Shown here: one piece after another, positions 7,053-15,151 of the stretch | Position numbering within the stretch: position 1 is the stretch's first letter | Layout: every line of letters starts with the position of its first letter | Assembly: GCF_001699815.1 (NCBI RefSeq) | Contig: NZ_MCGB01000061.1 | Location: 328,765 to 392,764, forward strand | Direction of reading: 5' to 3' | DNA from: Ralstonia pickettii | GTDB lineage: Bacteria; Pseudomonadota; Gammaproteobacteria; Burkholderiales; Burkholderiaceae | DNA length: 64,000 bases | The notes under the pieces: generated by a model | Database searches by the model: none | Seen by the model: only the letters and a program-made list of their open reading frames with translations | What the model was told of the DNA's origin: nothing | Position numbers and translations under genes: made by a program

Positions 7053-7565
7053 TCAAGCTGCGGGACTCTGCGATAGCAGGGTCGCCTGCGCCAAGTCGCT
7101 ATCATCGACAAAGCGCTCAAACCCGCAAATCCGATCTACGCTTGCTAACTGCAGAAGCAAGACAAACTGAAAATCACCTACGGCGATCTGTTCGTCGAGA
7201 GATTCACGGGTGATGTTCACACCCGCCATTGCCAACTTCTTCGCGAGTAGGCCGGTGTCTAAATTTTTTGCTGAAAGCTCACGAAGGAAAATGTGCTTCG
7301 CGTGCATTTCGTCGCTTCCCTTCACCGCCAATATCGGACGCCAGTGCTCTGGATATTCCGCCTGTAGGGAAATCAGGAGTCTCAGAAAGAAACTTGCTCG
7401 ATAGGTACCGCGAGAGATCTTTCCCTCTACTCCGCGAACCGATTCCGCAATTCCAGACGCACGCATTAGATCGCATACATCCTGGTAACTAGCCCCTTTG
7501 CGCGCGAGCAAGCCGCGCGCAGTGCGAGCTGCAAGCTGAGTCCAAGGAGTGTCAACGTGGCTCAC
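7053..7565 (-). CDS. DUF6471 domain protein
   Basis: The N-terminal half (WTQLAARTARGLLARKGASY, then VRGVEGKISRGTYRASFFLR) matches the DUF6471 pattern, a small helix-turn-helix-like domain. Residues about 95-140 (ELSAKNLDTGLLAKKLAMAG, DFQFVLLLQLASV) look like a second, diverged copy, so the 170-residue protein may be a tandem duplication. It may bind DNA. A 14-bp palindrome lies 15 bases before its start. Confidence 0.7.
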   Translation of the reverse strand: MSHVDTPWTQLAARTARGLLARKGASYQDVCDLMRASGIAESVRGVEGKISRGTYRASFFLRLLISLQAEYPEHWRPILAVKGSDEMHAKHIFLRELSAKNLDTGLLAKKLAMAGVNITRESLDEQIAVGDFQFVLLLQLASVDRICGFERFVDDSDLAQATLLSQSPAA

Positions 7566-7579
7566 GGTGAACCAAATCC

Positions 7580-7593
7580 CATCTAGCTAGATG
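7580..7593. promoter_or_regulatory. Palindrome upstream of the DUF6471 gene
   Basis: CATCTAGCTAGATG is a perfect 14-bp palindrome in the leader of the minus-strand gene at 7565. It could be an operator for the DUF6471 protein itself. No -35/-10 pair was placed with confidence. Confidence 0.35.
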
Positions 7594-7817
7594 AGCCCAC
7601 AAATCGAGGTCTCATAAGGTGATCAGCCGAAACTCTTCCAGAAGGAGCCGAAGGCTACGCGGGGACATCGCTCGCCAGCCTCACAACTACCACCACATAA
7701 AGAAGAAGGCGGAAGTCTCTCGACGCCCGCCCCCACTTACGACAGAGGCCTACAACTGTCCGACCTGTACCGCAACAATCAGTAAATCATCAGGAATCAC
7801 TCACGGAGATTCGAAAA
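7594..7817. other. No gene seen
   Basis: The plus-strand frame from 7619 into nrdB is antisense to nrdB and has no ribosome site. Nothing else is recognisable apart from the repeats that follow. Confidence 0.4.
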
Positions 7818-7878
7818 TCTCACGTTATGTGTCCGCGCGTCTCAGGTTATGTGTCCGAAATCTCAACTTATGTGTCCG
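7818..7878. repeat. Triple 18-bp repeat at the island/core border
   Basis: Three direct copies of TCTCA(CG/GG/AC)TTATGTGTCCG lie at 7818-7835, 7840-7857 and 7861-7878. Their starts are 22 and 21 bp apart (about two helical turns) and 16 of 18 positions are invariant. They end 17 bp before the nrdB stop. Clustered tip repeats like these are typical of IS21-type element ends or binding sites for a recombinase; no transposase gene lies beside them. Confidence 0.75.
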
Positions 7879-7894
7879 TGAGCGGTGGCTCAGA

Positions 7895-9103
7895 TCACTC
7901 CCAGGACAGCGCGCCGCCGGTCTGGTACTCGATCACGCGCGTCTCGAAGAAGTTGCGCTCCTTCTTCAGGTCGATCATCTCGCTCATCCACGGGAACGGG
8001 TTTTCCTCGTTCGGGAACAGCGCGTCCAGGCCGATCTGCTGGCAGCGACGGTTGCAGATGAAGCGCAGGTAGCCCTTGAACATCGGTGCGTTCAGGCCCA
8101 GCACGCCACGCGGCATGGTGTCTTCTGCGTAGCGATATTCCAGGTCGACGGCCTTCTTGAACAGCTCCGTGATCTCGGCCTTGAACTCGGCCGTCCACAG
8201 GTGCGGGTTCTCCAGCTTGATCTGGTTGATCAGGTCGATACCGAAATTGCAGTGCAGCGACTCGTCGCGCAGGATGTACTGGTACTGCTCCGCAGCGCCG
8301 GTCATCTTGTTCTGACGGCCCATCGCCAGGATCTGCGTGAAGCCGACGTAGAAGAACAGGCCTTCCATGATGCAGGCGAAGACGATGAGCGACTTCAGCA
8401 GCTTCTGGTCGTTCTCGGGCGTGCCGGTCTTGAAGGACGGATCGGTCAGCGTGTCGATGAACGGGATCAGGAACTCGTCCTTGTCGCGGATCGACTGCAC
8501 TTCGTGGTACGCGTTGAAGATCTCGGCCTCGTTCAGGCCCAGCGATTCAACGATGTACTGATACGCGTGCGTATGGATCGCCTCTTCAAACGCCTGGCGC
8601 AGCAGGTACTGGCGGCATTCCGGCGCGGTGATCTGGCGGTACGTGCCCAGCACGATGTTGTTGGCGGCCAGCGAGTCGGCCGTCACGAAGAAGCCCAGGT
8701 TGCGCTTGATGATGCGGCGCTCGTCTTCGGTCAGACCGTTCGGGTCTTTCCACGTCGCGATGTCGCGCGACATGTTGATTTCCTGCGGCATCCAGTGGTT
8801 CGCGCAGCCGGCCAGGTACTTTTCCCAGGCCCACTTGTACTTGAACGGCACCAGCTGGTTGACGTCGGTGGCGCCGTTGATGACGCGCTTGTCGGCGGCG
8901 TTCACGCGGCGGTTGCTCTGTGCGGCAGCGGCGTTCGGATTGTTGCCAAGGATGCCCGTGCCGGCGGCCTGCGTGGCCGACGGGGGCAGCACGCCGCCCT
9001 GGTCGGCGGTGGCCGTTTGCAGCTGCGGCTGCGGTTGGTACGCGGGCTGCGGCGCAGCTTGCGGTTGTGCGGCAGGTTTGACGTCGTCGTCCCAGCTCAG
9101 CAT
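7895..9103 (-). CDS. nrdB: Ribonucleoside-diphosphate reductase subunit beta (class Ia)
   Basis: NrdB houses the diiron-tyrosyl radical cofactor used with NrdA to make deoxyribonucleotides in the cytoplasm. Metal ligands and the radical residue align with the E. coli enzyme: Asp143, Glu174 and His177 in [10 protein letters not shown], with Tyr181. The 402-residue form starts at 9103, where AGGAGA lies seven bases upstream; the frame is open for 24 more codons, which were not used. Residues 8-60 are a Pro/Gln/Ala-rich extension seen in relatives. It follows nrdA by 116 bp, in which two small hairpins are visible (9131-9151 and 9182-9195). Confidence 0.96.
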   Translation of the reverse strand: MLSWDDDVKPAAQPQAAPQPAYQPQPQLQTATADQGGVLPPSATQAAGTGILGNNPNAAAAQSNRRVNAADKRVINGATDVNQLVPFKYKWAWEKYLAGCANHWMPQEINMSRDIATWKDPNGLTEDERRIIKRNLGFFVTADSLAANNIVLGTYRQITAPECRQYLLRQAFEEAIHTHAYQYIVESLGLNEAEIFNAYHEVQSIRDKDEFLIPFIDTLTDPSFKTGTPENDQKLLKSLIVFACIMEGLFFYVGFTQILAMGRQNKMTGAAEQYQYILRDESLHCNFGIDLINQIKLENPHLWTAEFKAEITELFKKAVDLEYRYAEDTMPRGVLGLNAPMFKGYLRFICNRRCQQIGLDALFPNEENPFPWMSEMIDLKKERNFFETRVIEYQTGGALSWE

Positions 9104-9219
9104 ATGTGTTTCTCCTAATTCTTTGCTCGTCGCTCCCGCTCTTTCGGAGCGCGAGTCCAGTGTCGTGCAGGTCACGGCGCCCCCGCTTGCGCGGGAGCAA
9201 CCTCAGACACTGTTTTGAC

Positions 9220-12204
9220 TTATTGGCAGGCTTCGCATTCCTCGAAACCGGGGTCGCCTGGGCGCATCGTGCACACGGCGCCTTCAGCTTCCGGCATCGC
9301 CTGGGCGGTGGCAGCAGCGGCATCCAGCGCGCTGGCCGGCGCGGCCGAAGTCACTCCGGATGCACCTGCCGCCGACACACCACCGATATCGCTACCCGAC
9401 GACACCGCATTGAGCGTGCCGCGCGACACGGTCGACTTCTCTACGTGCGTGGCGCCGATCGTGCGCAGGTAGTACGTGGTCTTCAGGCCACGCAGCCACG
9501 CCAGCTTGTACGTGTCGTCCAGCTTCTTGCCCGACGCGCCGGCCATGTAGATGTTCAGCGACTGCGCCTGGTCGATCCACTTCTGGCGGCGCGATGCTGC
9601 TTCCACCAGCCACAGCGGCTCCACTTCGAAAGCCGTTGCGTACAGGTCGCGCAGGTCTTGCGGGATGCGGTCGATGCGGGCCAGCGAGCCGTCGAAGTAC
9701 TTCAGGTCGGCGACCATCACCTCGTCCCACAGGCCGCGTGCCTTCAGGTCGCGCACCAGGTAGTCGTTGACCACCGTGAACTCACCCGACAGGTTCGACT
9801 TGACGTACAGGTTCTGGTACGTCGGCTCAATGCAAGCCGACACGCCGATGATGTTGGAGATCGTTGCCGTCGGAGCGATCGCCACGCAGTTCGAGTTGCG
9901 CATGCCGTACTGCTTGATGCGGCCGCGCAGGCTGTCCCAGTCCATGGTCGACGACATGTCGGCTTCGAGGTAGCCGCCGCGCTCTTCGGCCAGCAGCTTG
10001 AGCGAGTCTTGCGGCAGGATGCCGCGATCCCACAGCGAGCCCTTGTAGCTGCTGTAGCGGCCGCGCTCTTCAGCCAGCTCGGTCGACGCCCAGTAGGCGT
10101 AGTAGCACACGGCTTCCATCGAGGTGTCGGCAAACTGCACCGCTGCGTCGCTGGCGTATGGCACACGCAGCACGTGCAGCGCGTCCTGGAAGCCCATGAT
10201 GCCCATGCCGACCGGACGGTGGCGCAGGTTCGAATCACGCGCCTTCTTGACCGCGTAGTAGTTGATGTCGATCACGTTGTCGAGCATGCGCATGGCGGTG
10301 CGCACGGTCTTCTTCAGCTTCTCGTGATCGAGCACGACGCTGCCGTCAGCCTGCTTGACCAGGTGAGCGACCAGGTTGACCGAACCCAGGTTGCACACGG
10401 CGATTTCGCTGTCGTTGGTGTTCAGCGTGATTTCCGTGCACAGGTTGGAGCTGTGCACCACGCCCACGTGCTGCTGTGGGCTGCGGATGTTGCACGGATC
10501 CTTGAACGTGATCCACGGATGGCCGGTTTCGAACAGCATGCCCAGCATCTTGCGCCACAGTTGCAGCGCCGGCATCTTCTTGAAGAGCTTGATCTCGCCG
10601 CGCGCGACCTTGTCTTCGTAGGCCAGGTAGGCCTGCTCGAATGCCTTGCCAACCTTGTCATGCAGGTCCGGGCAGGTGGACGGCGAGAACAGCGTCCACT
10701 CGCCACCTTCCATCACGCGCTTCATGAACAGGTCGGGAATCCAGTTCGCCGTGTTCATGTCGTGGGTGCGGCGGCGGTCGTCGCCGGTGTTCTTGCGCAG
10801 TTCCAGGAATTCTTCGATGTCCAGGTGCCACGTTTCCAGGTACGCACAGACAGCGCCCTTGCGCTTGCCGCCCTGGTTCACGGCCACGGCCGTGTCGTTG
10901 ACCACCTTCAGGAACGGCACCACGCCTTGGCTCTTGCCGTTGGTGCCCTTGATGTGCGAGCCGAGTGCGCGCACGTTGGTCCAGTCGTTGCCCAGGCCGC
11001 CGGCAAACTTCGACAGCAGCGCGTTTTCCTTCAGCGCTTCGTAAATGCCGTCCAGATCGTCCGACACGGTGGTCAGGTAGCACGACGACAGCTGCGAGCG
11101 GCGCGTGCCCGAGTTGAACAGCGTCGGCGTGCTCGACATGAAGTCGAACGACGACAGCAGCTGGTAGAACTCGATGGCACGGGCTTCGCGGTCGATTTCG
11201 TTCAGCGCCAGGCCCATCGCCACACGCATGAAGAACGCCTGCGGCATCTCGATGCGGGTTTCGCTGATATGCAGGAAGTAGCGGTCGTACAGCGTCTGCA
11301 GGCCCAGGTAGTTGAACTGGAAGTCGCGCGAGGCGTCCAGCGCTGCGCCCAGGCGGGCCAGGTCGAACTGGGCCAGCTTGTCGTCGAGCAGTTCGGCGTT
11401 GATGCCGCGCTTGATGAACTGCGGGAAGTAGTCGACGTAGCGAGTGCTCATTTCCGCTTGCGTGACTTCTTCGCCGAGGATTTCGCGGCGGATCGTGTGC
11501 AGCAGGATGCGCGCCGTGACCTGGCTGTACGCCGGGTCCTTTTCGATCAGGGTACGCGAGGCCAGGATGGCCGAGTCGTACACCTGCGTCATCGGCACGC
11601 CTTCATACAGGTTCTTGACCGTTTCCTTGAGGATCGGCTCCGGGTCCACCGCTTCGCCCAGACCTTCGCAGGCCGAGACGATCACGTTGCGCAGCGCCGC
11701 CATGTCCAACGGGCGGGTGATGCCGCCGTCGGTCACGTTCAGGCCGATGAAGGCCGGTTGCTGCTGGGTTTCGCCGGCTTGCGCGCGCTCCTGGGCGCGG
11801 CGCTCGCGGTACAGCACGTAGGCGCGGGCCACGTCGTGCTCGCCCGAGCGCATCAGGGCCAGTTCCACCTGGTCCTGCACGTCTTCGATATGGAACGTGC
11901 CGCCGTTCGGGCGGCTGCGCAGCAGTGCGCGAACGACGTTCTGCGTTTGTTGGTCGACCAGCTCGCGCACACGCGCGGAAGCAGCACCCTGCCCGCCATT
12001 CACGGCGAGGAAAGCCTTGGTCATGGCCACGGCGATCTTCGAAGGCTCGAAGCTCACCACGGCGCCGTTGCGGCGAATGATCTTGTAGTCGGCAAGATTG
12101 ACGCCGGAAGCGGTGCCGGGGGCCACGGCCGTGCCGCCAGCGCTTTGCGCAAATTGCGAAGGATTGGCGGTGCCGGAGTGGATTTCGGATTGGGCCGTCT
12201 GCAT
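9220..12204 (-). CDS. nrdA: Ribonucleoside-diphosphate reductase subunit alpha (class Ia)
   Basis: The 994-residue catalytic subunit reduces ribonucleoside diphosphates. An N-terminal ATP-cone (about 38-130, IIRRNGAVVSFEPSKIA) is followed by a second cone-like region (about 150-240), then the ten-stranded barrel. The C-terminus ends FEECEACQ, carrying the swinging redox Cys pair. The start at 12204 was chosen for CAGGAGTCCAC just upstream. Transcription runs nrdA then nrdB. Two NrdR boxes 187-233 bp upstream indicate repression by NrdR when dATP/ATP levels are high. Confidence 0.96.
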   Translation of the reverse strand: MQTAQSEIHSGTANPSQFAQSAGGTAVAPGTASGVNLADYKIIRRNGAVVSFEPSKIAVAMTKAFLAVNGGQGAASARVRELVDQQTQNVVRALLRSRPNGGTFHIEDVQDQVELALMRSGEHDVARAYVLYRERRAQERAQAGETQQQPAFIGLNVTDGGITRPLDMAALRNVIVSACEGLGEAVDPEPILKETVKNLYEGVPMTQVYDSAILASRTLIEKDPAYSQVTARILLHTIRREILGEEVTQAEMSTRYVDYFPQFIKRGINAELLDDKLAQFDLARLGAALDASRDFQFNYLGLQTLYDRYFLHISETRIEMPQAFFMRVAMGLALNEIDREARAIEFYQLLSSFDFMSSTPTLFNSGTRRSQLSSCYLTTVSDDLDGIYEALKENALLSKFAGGLGNDWTNVRALGSHIKGTNGKSQGVVPFLKVVNDTAVAVNQGGKRKGAVCAYLETWHLDIEEFLELRKNTGDDRRRTHDMNTANWIPDLFMKRVMEGGEWTLFSPSTCPDLHDKVGKAFEQAYLAYEDKVARGEIKLFKKMPALQLWRKMLGMLFETGHPWITFKDPCNIRSPQQHVGVVHSSNLCTEITLNTNDSEIAVCNLGSVNLVAHLVKQADGSVVLDHEKLKKTVRTAMRMLDNVIDINYYAVKKARDSNLRHRPVGMGIMGFQDALHVLRVPYASDAAVQFADTSMEAVCYYAYWASTELAEERGRYSSYKGSLWDRGILPQDSLKLLAEERGGYLEADMSSTMDWDSLRGRIKQYGMRNSNCVAIAPTATISNIIGVSACIEPTYQNLYVKSNLSGEFTVVNDYLVRDLKARGLWDEVMVADLKYFDGSLARIDRIPQDLRDLYATAFEVEPLWLVEAASRRQKWIDQAQSLNIYMAGASGKKLDDTYKLAWLRGLKTTYYLRTIGATHVEKSTVSRGTLNAVSSGSDIGGVSAAGASGVTSAAPASALDAAAATAQAMPEAEGAVCTMRPGDPGFEECEACQ

Positions 12205-12390
12205 GTGGACTCCTGTTGAACCGTTCGTTTTATTGGCTCGCCGATGGTGAAACACCCTGGGCGAATCCTTGCGCTACGCGGAGAAATGAGACGGAAAAGA
12301 CCCCTGCCTTTCCTCAGCCCCCAAGCGCCGGCTCGACCTGCCGTACGCCCGCCCCCGCGTGGCGCTGAAATAAGAATCCCGGAAAGCGAC

Positions 12391-12406
12391 CACTACATCT
12401 AGTGTT
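12391..12406. promoter_or_regulatory. NrdR box 1
   Basis: CCACTACATCTAGTGT (minus strand ACACTAGATGTAGTGG) closely matches the NrdR consensus acaCwAtATaTwGtgt. It is the proximal member of a pair upstream of nrdAB. Confidence 0.85.
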
Positions 12407-12421
12407 CAACTCCGGGATTGA

Positions 12422-12437
12422 CGCTAAGTATAGTGGC
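12422..12437. promoter_or_regulatory. NrdR box 2
   Basis: ACGCTAAGTATAGTGG matches the NrdR consensus. Its centre is 31 bp from box 1 (15 bp between boxes), about three helical turns, the arrangement required for cooperative NrdR binding. Confidence 0.85.
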
Positions 12438-12853
12438 CCAATCGAATTTGCCTAGACTTGACAGGTGGGGGCGGAGGGCTATTTTTCACCCGCCAATGCA
12501 GTGCCGCAAGCCCGCGACGCCAGTCTGCACAAAGGGTCGGCGGGACTGGCGTGCGGCGTCGCAATGACCGTTTCTTCAGAATAATTCTTTCTATCGACGT
12601 CGCAAGTTCAATAGACGTCACCTCATCTACGGTAGGGGTATGTGTGCGGCGCACTGCACCGGTGCACGCGTGCCGCGCACCGGGGCATTTCCCGACATTC
12701 CCCGCTCAAGAAATCCGAATAGCCGCATCAGCATTCTTGCCGCGGCTGTCACTTGAGCGACAGCCCCCCACCCTACGCTTCGGTCGCATTGCAGGGAGCG
12801 CAATCACAGCGGCGAGACACCGAGCGCCGCGCACAACGACCGAGGAAATCGAC

Positions 12854-14884
12854 ATGGCTTGGAATCACCCCGCCCGGCGCCTGCTGACGGCCGCGCTGAG
12901 CACGACCGTGGCAGCGACGCTGGCGACTACATTGACCGCATGCGGCGGTGGCGACAGCGGCCCCATCGCCAACCAGGGCAGCACGGACGCGCCCTCCGCC
13001 ACCGCCAGCAAGAAGGTGCTGATGGTCGGCGTGGACGGCGCCACCTATGCGCAGGTACAGAGCGCGCTCTTGCAGCGCAGCCTGCCGAACCTGGGTGCGC
13101 TGGCGGTGATGCCGGCTTCGACCGGCGGGACGCTTGGCACCATCACCGCCCAGCCGCCGCTGGACACGCCCAGCTGGGCCACCGTGCTGACCGGCGCCTG
13201 GCAAAACCGCCATGGCGTGACGGACGACACGATCACCACCCTGGCCGCCCCAAGCGTGTTCAGCTACGCGCGCAGCGCCGCCAAGGCCGCGGGCACCACG
13301 CAACGGCTGGGCGCCGCTGTCAGCTCGGCCGCGCTGCCCGCGCTGCTCAAGGCAGATCAGCAAGCCGGCAACCTTGACACGCTCGTCGACTGCGCCCAGG
13401 TGGACACCTGCGTGACGCAGAACAGCGTGAAGCTCGTGCAGTCCGGCTACGACATCGTCTTCGCGCAATACACCGCGCCGGCCGCCGCCGCGCTGGCTTC
13501 GGGCCTGCAAAGCGATGCGTACACCGCTGCGCTGGCCAACGTCGACCAGGCGCTCGGCACGCTGCAGGCGGCCATCGCCCAGCGCCGCGCTGCCAACCCG
13601 AACGAAGACTGGCTCGTCGTCGTCACCACCAGCCACGGCCTGGACGCCACGGGGGCCACCACGTCGGCGCCGACGCTGGAAAACCGCACCGCCTTCATCG
13701 CCATGAACAAGCCGGTCAACGCCGTGCTCGGCAAGACCGGCATGGCGGCGCCCACGTCGGAAGCTACGCTGGCGGCCCTGCCGAGCGAGGCTGACATCGT
13801 GCCGACCGTGCTGGCGCAATTGAACGCCGCCGTGCCGGCCACCGCCCACAAGCTGGACGGTGCAGCGCTCACGGCCAGCGCCGTCGGCGTGCGCAACGTC
13901 CAGAGCACGGTGGGCGCGTACAACGCCTCGCTGGTACTGAACTGGCAGAACCCGACAGCGGCGAGCGGCCCCATCACCGTGCTGCGCGACGGCAAGCCGG
14001 TTGCCACGCTGCCCGCCACGGCCACGCAGTACACCGACAGCAACATCGCCACCGCAAGCGGCATCTACCGCATCAACTACACGCTGGTGCGCAACAACGT
14101 GCCGGTGTCGATGCTTGCGCAGATCGCCTACGTTGCGCCGACGCCGCTGGCGACGTCGCTCACCAACGGCCTGGCCACGTATTACGGCTTCGACACTCTG
14201 CCGCCGACCGACCGTAAAGCCAATTCGACGATCGGCCCGTGGGTGGCTGGCACCGACGGTGGCTCGGCCACGGCCGACCCGTTTGGCGGCACGGCCCTCT
14301 CGGTCGATTCGCGCATCGACGCCTACAAGCTCACGCAGAACGGCGCCGACATCGCGCAAAGCCCGCAATTCACCATCGGCTTCTGGTTCAAGTCGGATTG
14401 CACACAGGGCAACGGCACCGGCGAGCCGATCCTCGCCAACAAGGACTACACCTCCGGCTCCAATGCCGGCATCGCCATCGGATTGTGGGGCGGCTGCGAA
14501 GTGCGCTTCAACCTCGGCAGCGGCGGCAAGCGCGACGACATCCAGGGCATGAAGTTCAGCGCCAACCAGTGGGCCTATCTCGCCCTGTCGGTCGACGCGC
14601 AGGCCAAGCGCTTCAGCGCGTACATCCTCGACCCGGTGCTCGGCGTGCAGAAGGTGGAAGACAAGGCCATCGCCAATACCGACGTCACCAAGCTCAATGG
14701 CCTGACCACCAAGGTCTGGGGCATGAACGACGACGCCACGCACAACTACGTGCCCAACAACCCGGGCTCGCTCAAGGGCGTGATGGCCTACGACGACCTC
14801 GCCATGTGGACGCGCCGGCTGACGCTGGACGAACTCAAGACGATCAACGGTTCGCACCAGCCGCTGTCGTCGCTGAACCCCTGA
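12854..14884 (+). CDS. Alkaline-phosphatase-superfamily (type I phosphodiesterase-like) lipoprotein with LamG domain
   Basis: This 676-residue protein begins with a lipoprotein signal ending LTAC (Cys30), so it should be membrane-anchored and face the periplasm or surface. Residues 52-420 resemble the type I phosphodiesterase/pyrophosphatase fold: KVLMVGVDGATY (first-metal Asp61), TPSW (Thr105 in the nucleophile position), VVVTTSHGLD. Residues about 430-676 are a concanavalin-like LamG domain (FTIGFWFKSD, MAYDDLAMWTRRLTLDELK). Family metal ligands in PDHAGH and SDHG are replaced (PAAAAL, TSHG), so activity is doubtful and it may bind rather than cleave. GAGGAAATCGAC precedes the start. It heads an operon with the small lipoprotein and phospholipase C. 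Confidence 0.8.
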   Translation: MAWNHPARRLLTAALSTTVAATLATTLTACGGGDSGPIANQGSTDAPSATASKKVLMVGVDGATYAQVQSALLQRSLPNLGALAVMPASTGGTLGTITAQPPLDTPSWATVLTGAWQNRHGVTDDTITTLAAPSVFSYARSAAKAAGTTQRLGAAVSSAALPALLKADQQAGNLDTLVDCAQVDTCVTQNSVKLVQSGYDIVFAQYTAPAAAALASGLQSDAYTAALANVDQALGTLQAAIAQRRAANPNEDWLVVVTTSHGLDATGATTSAPTLENRTAFIAMNKPVNAVLGKTGMAAPTSEATLAALPSEADIVPTVLAQLNAAVPATAHKLDGAALTASAVGVRNVQSTVGAYNASLVLNWQNPTAASGPITVLRDGKPVATLPATATQYTDSNIATASGIYRINYTLVRNNVPVSMLAQIAYVAPTPLATSLTNGLATYYGFDTLPPTDRKANSTIGPWVAGTDGGSATADPFGGTALSVDSRIDAYKLTQNGADIAQSPQFTIGFWFKSDCTQGNGTGEPILANKDYTSGSNAGIAIGLWGGCEVRFNLGSGGKRDDIQGMKFSANQWAYLALSVDAQAKRFSAYILDPVLGVQKVEDKAIANTDVTKLNGLTTKVWGMNDDATHNYVPNNPGSLKGVMAYDDLAMWTRRLTLDELKTINGSHQPLSSLNP

Positions 14885-14914
14885 CCCCCTCCCCCAACCC
14901 GAACGAGACCGCTC

Positions 14915-15115
14915 ATGAAGCCCTTCATCCACCCTCTCGCGCGGCCGCACCGGCTGGCCGCCGTGCTGCTGTGCGCCGCCACCTTGTCGCTGTCGGCCTG
15001 CGGCGGCGATTCGAACGACGGCACGCCCGGCACAGGTACCGGCCCTGGCACCGCCCAGCCCGATCAACCCGGCCAGCCGCCGGCCAACAAGCCGACCCTG
15101 CACTGCGCTCCGTAA
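14915..15115 (+). CDS. Small proline-rich lipoprotein
   Basis: This 66-residue protein has a signal peptide with lipobox LSAC (Cys29), then a Gly/Thr/Pro/Gln-rich mature part of only about 38 residues, ending NKPTLHCAP. It has no catalytic domain. It sits 30 bp after the phosphatase-family lipoprotein and 36 bp before phospholipase C, so it is co-transcribed and may anchor or escort one of them. I recognise no named family. Confidence 0.7.
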   Translation: MKPFIHPLARPHRLAAVLLCAATLSLSACGGDSNDGTPGTGTGPGTAQPDQPGQPPANKPTLHCAP

Positions 15116-15151
15116 CGCGCGGCTTCCCATCGACTTGCGTTTGAGACCGAC

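Larger units (their letters stand above)
12205..12853. other. Divergent intergenic region between nrdA and the phosphatase-family gene
   Basis: It holds the nrdAB leader and both NrdR boxes. Nearer the plus-strand gene is a 7-bp stem with an 8-base loop, GGCTGTC (12744-12750) / GACAGCC (12759-12765). The plus-strand frame is open back to 12458, but that extension lacks a start site and breaks the clear lipoprotein signal. No gene is supported. Confidence 0.5.

Noticed and set aside
7818..7878. CRISPR array
   Set aside because: Only three 18-bp copies with 3-4 bp between them; no spacer-sized gaps.
9106..12219. 1,037-codon plus-strand open frame
   Set aside because: It mirrors nrdA on the other strand and has shadow composition.
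12744..12765. Pho box upstream of the phosphatase-family gene
   Set aside because: CTGTCAC appears once, in an inverted repeat, not as the direct repeat of a Pho box.
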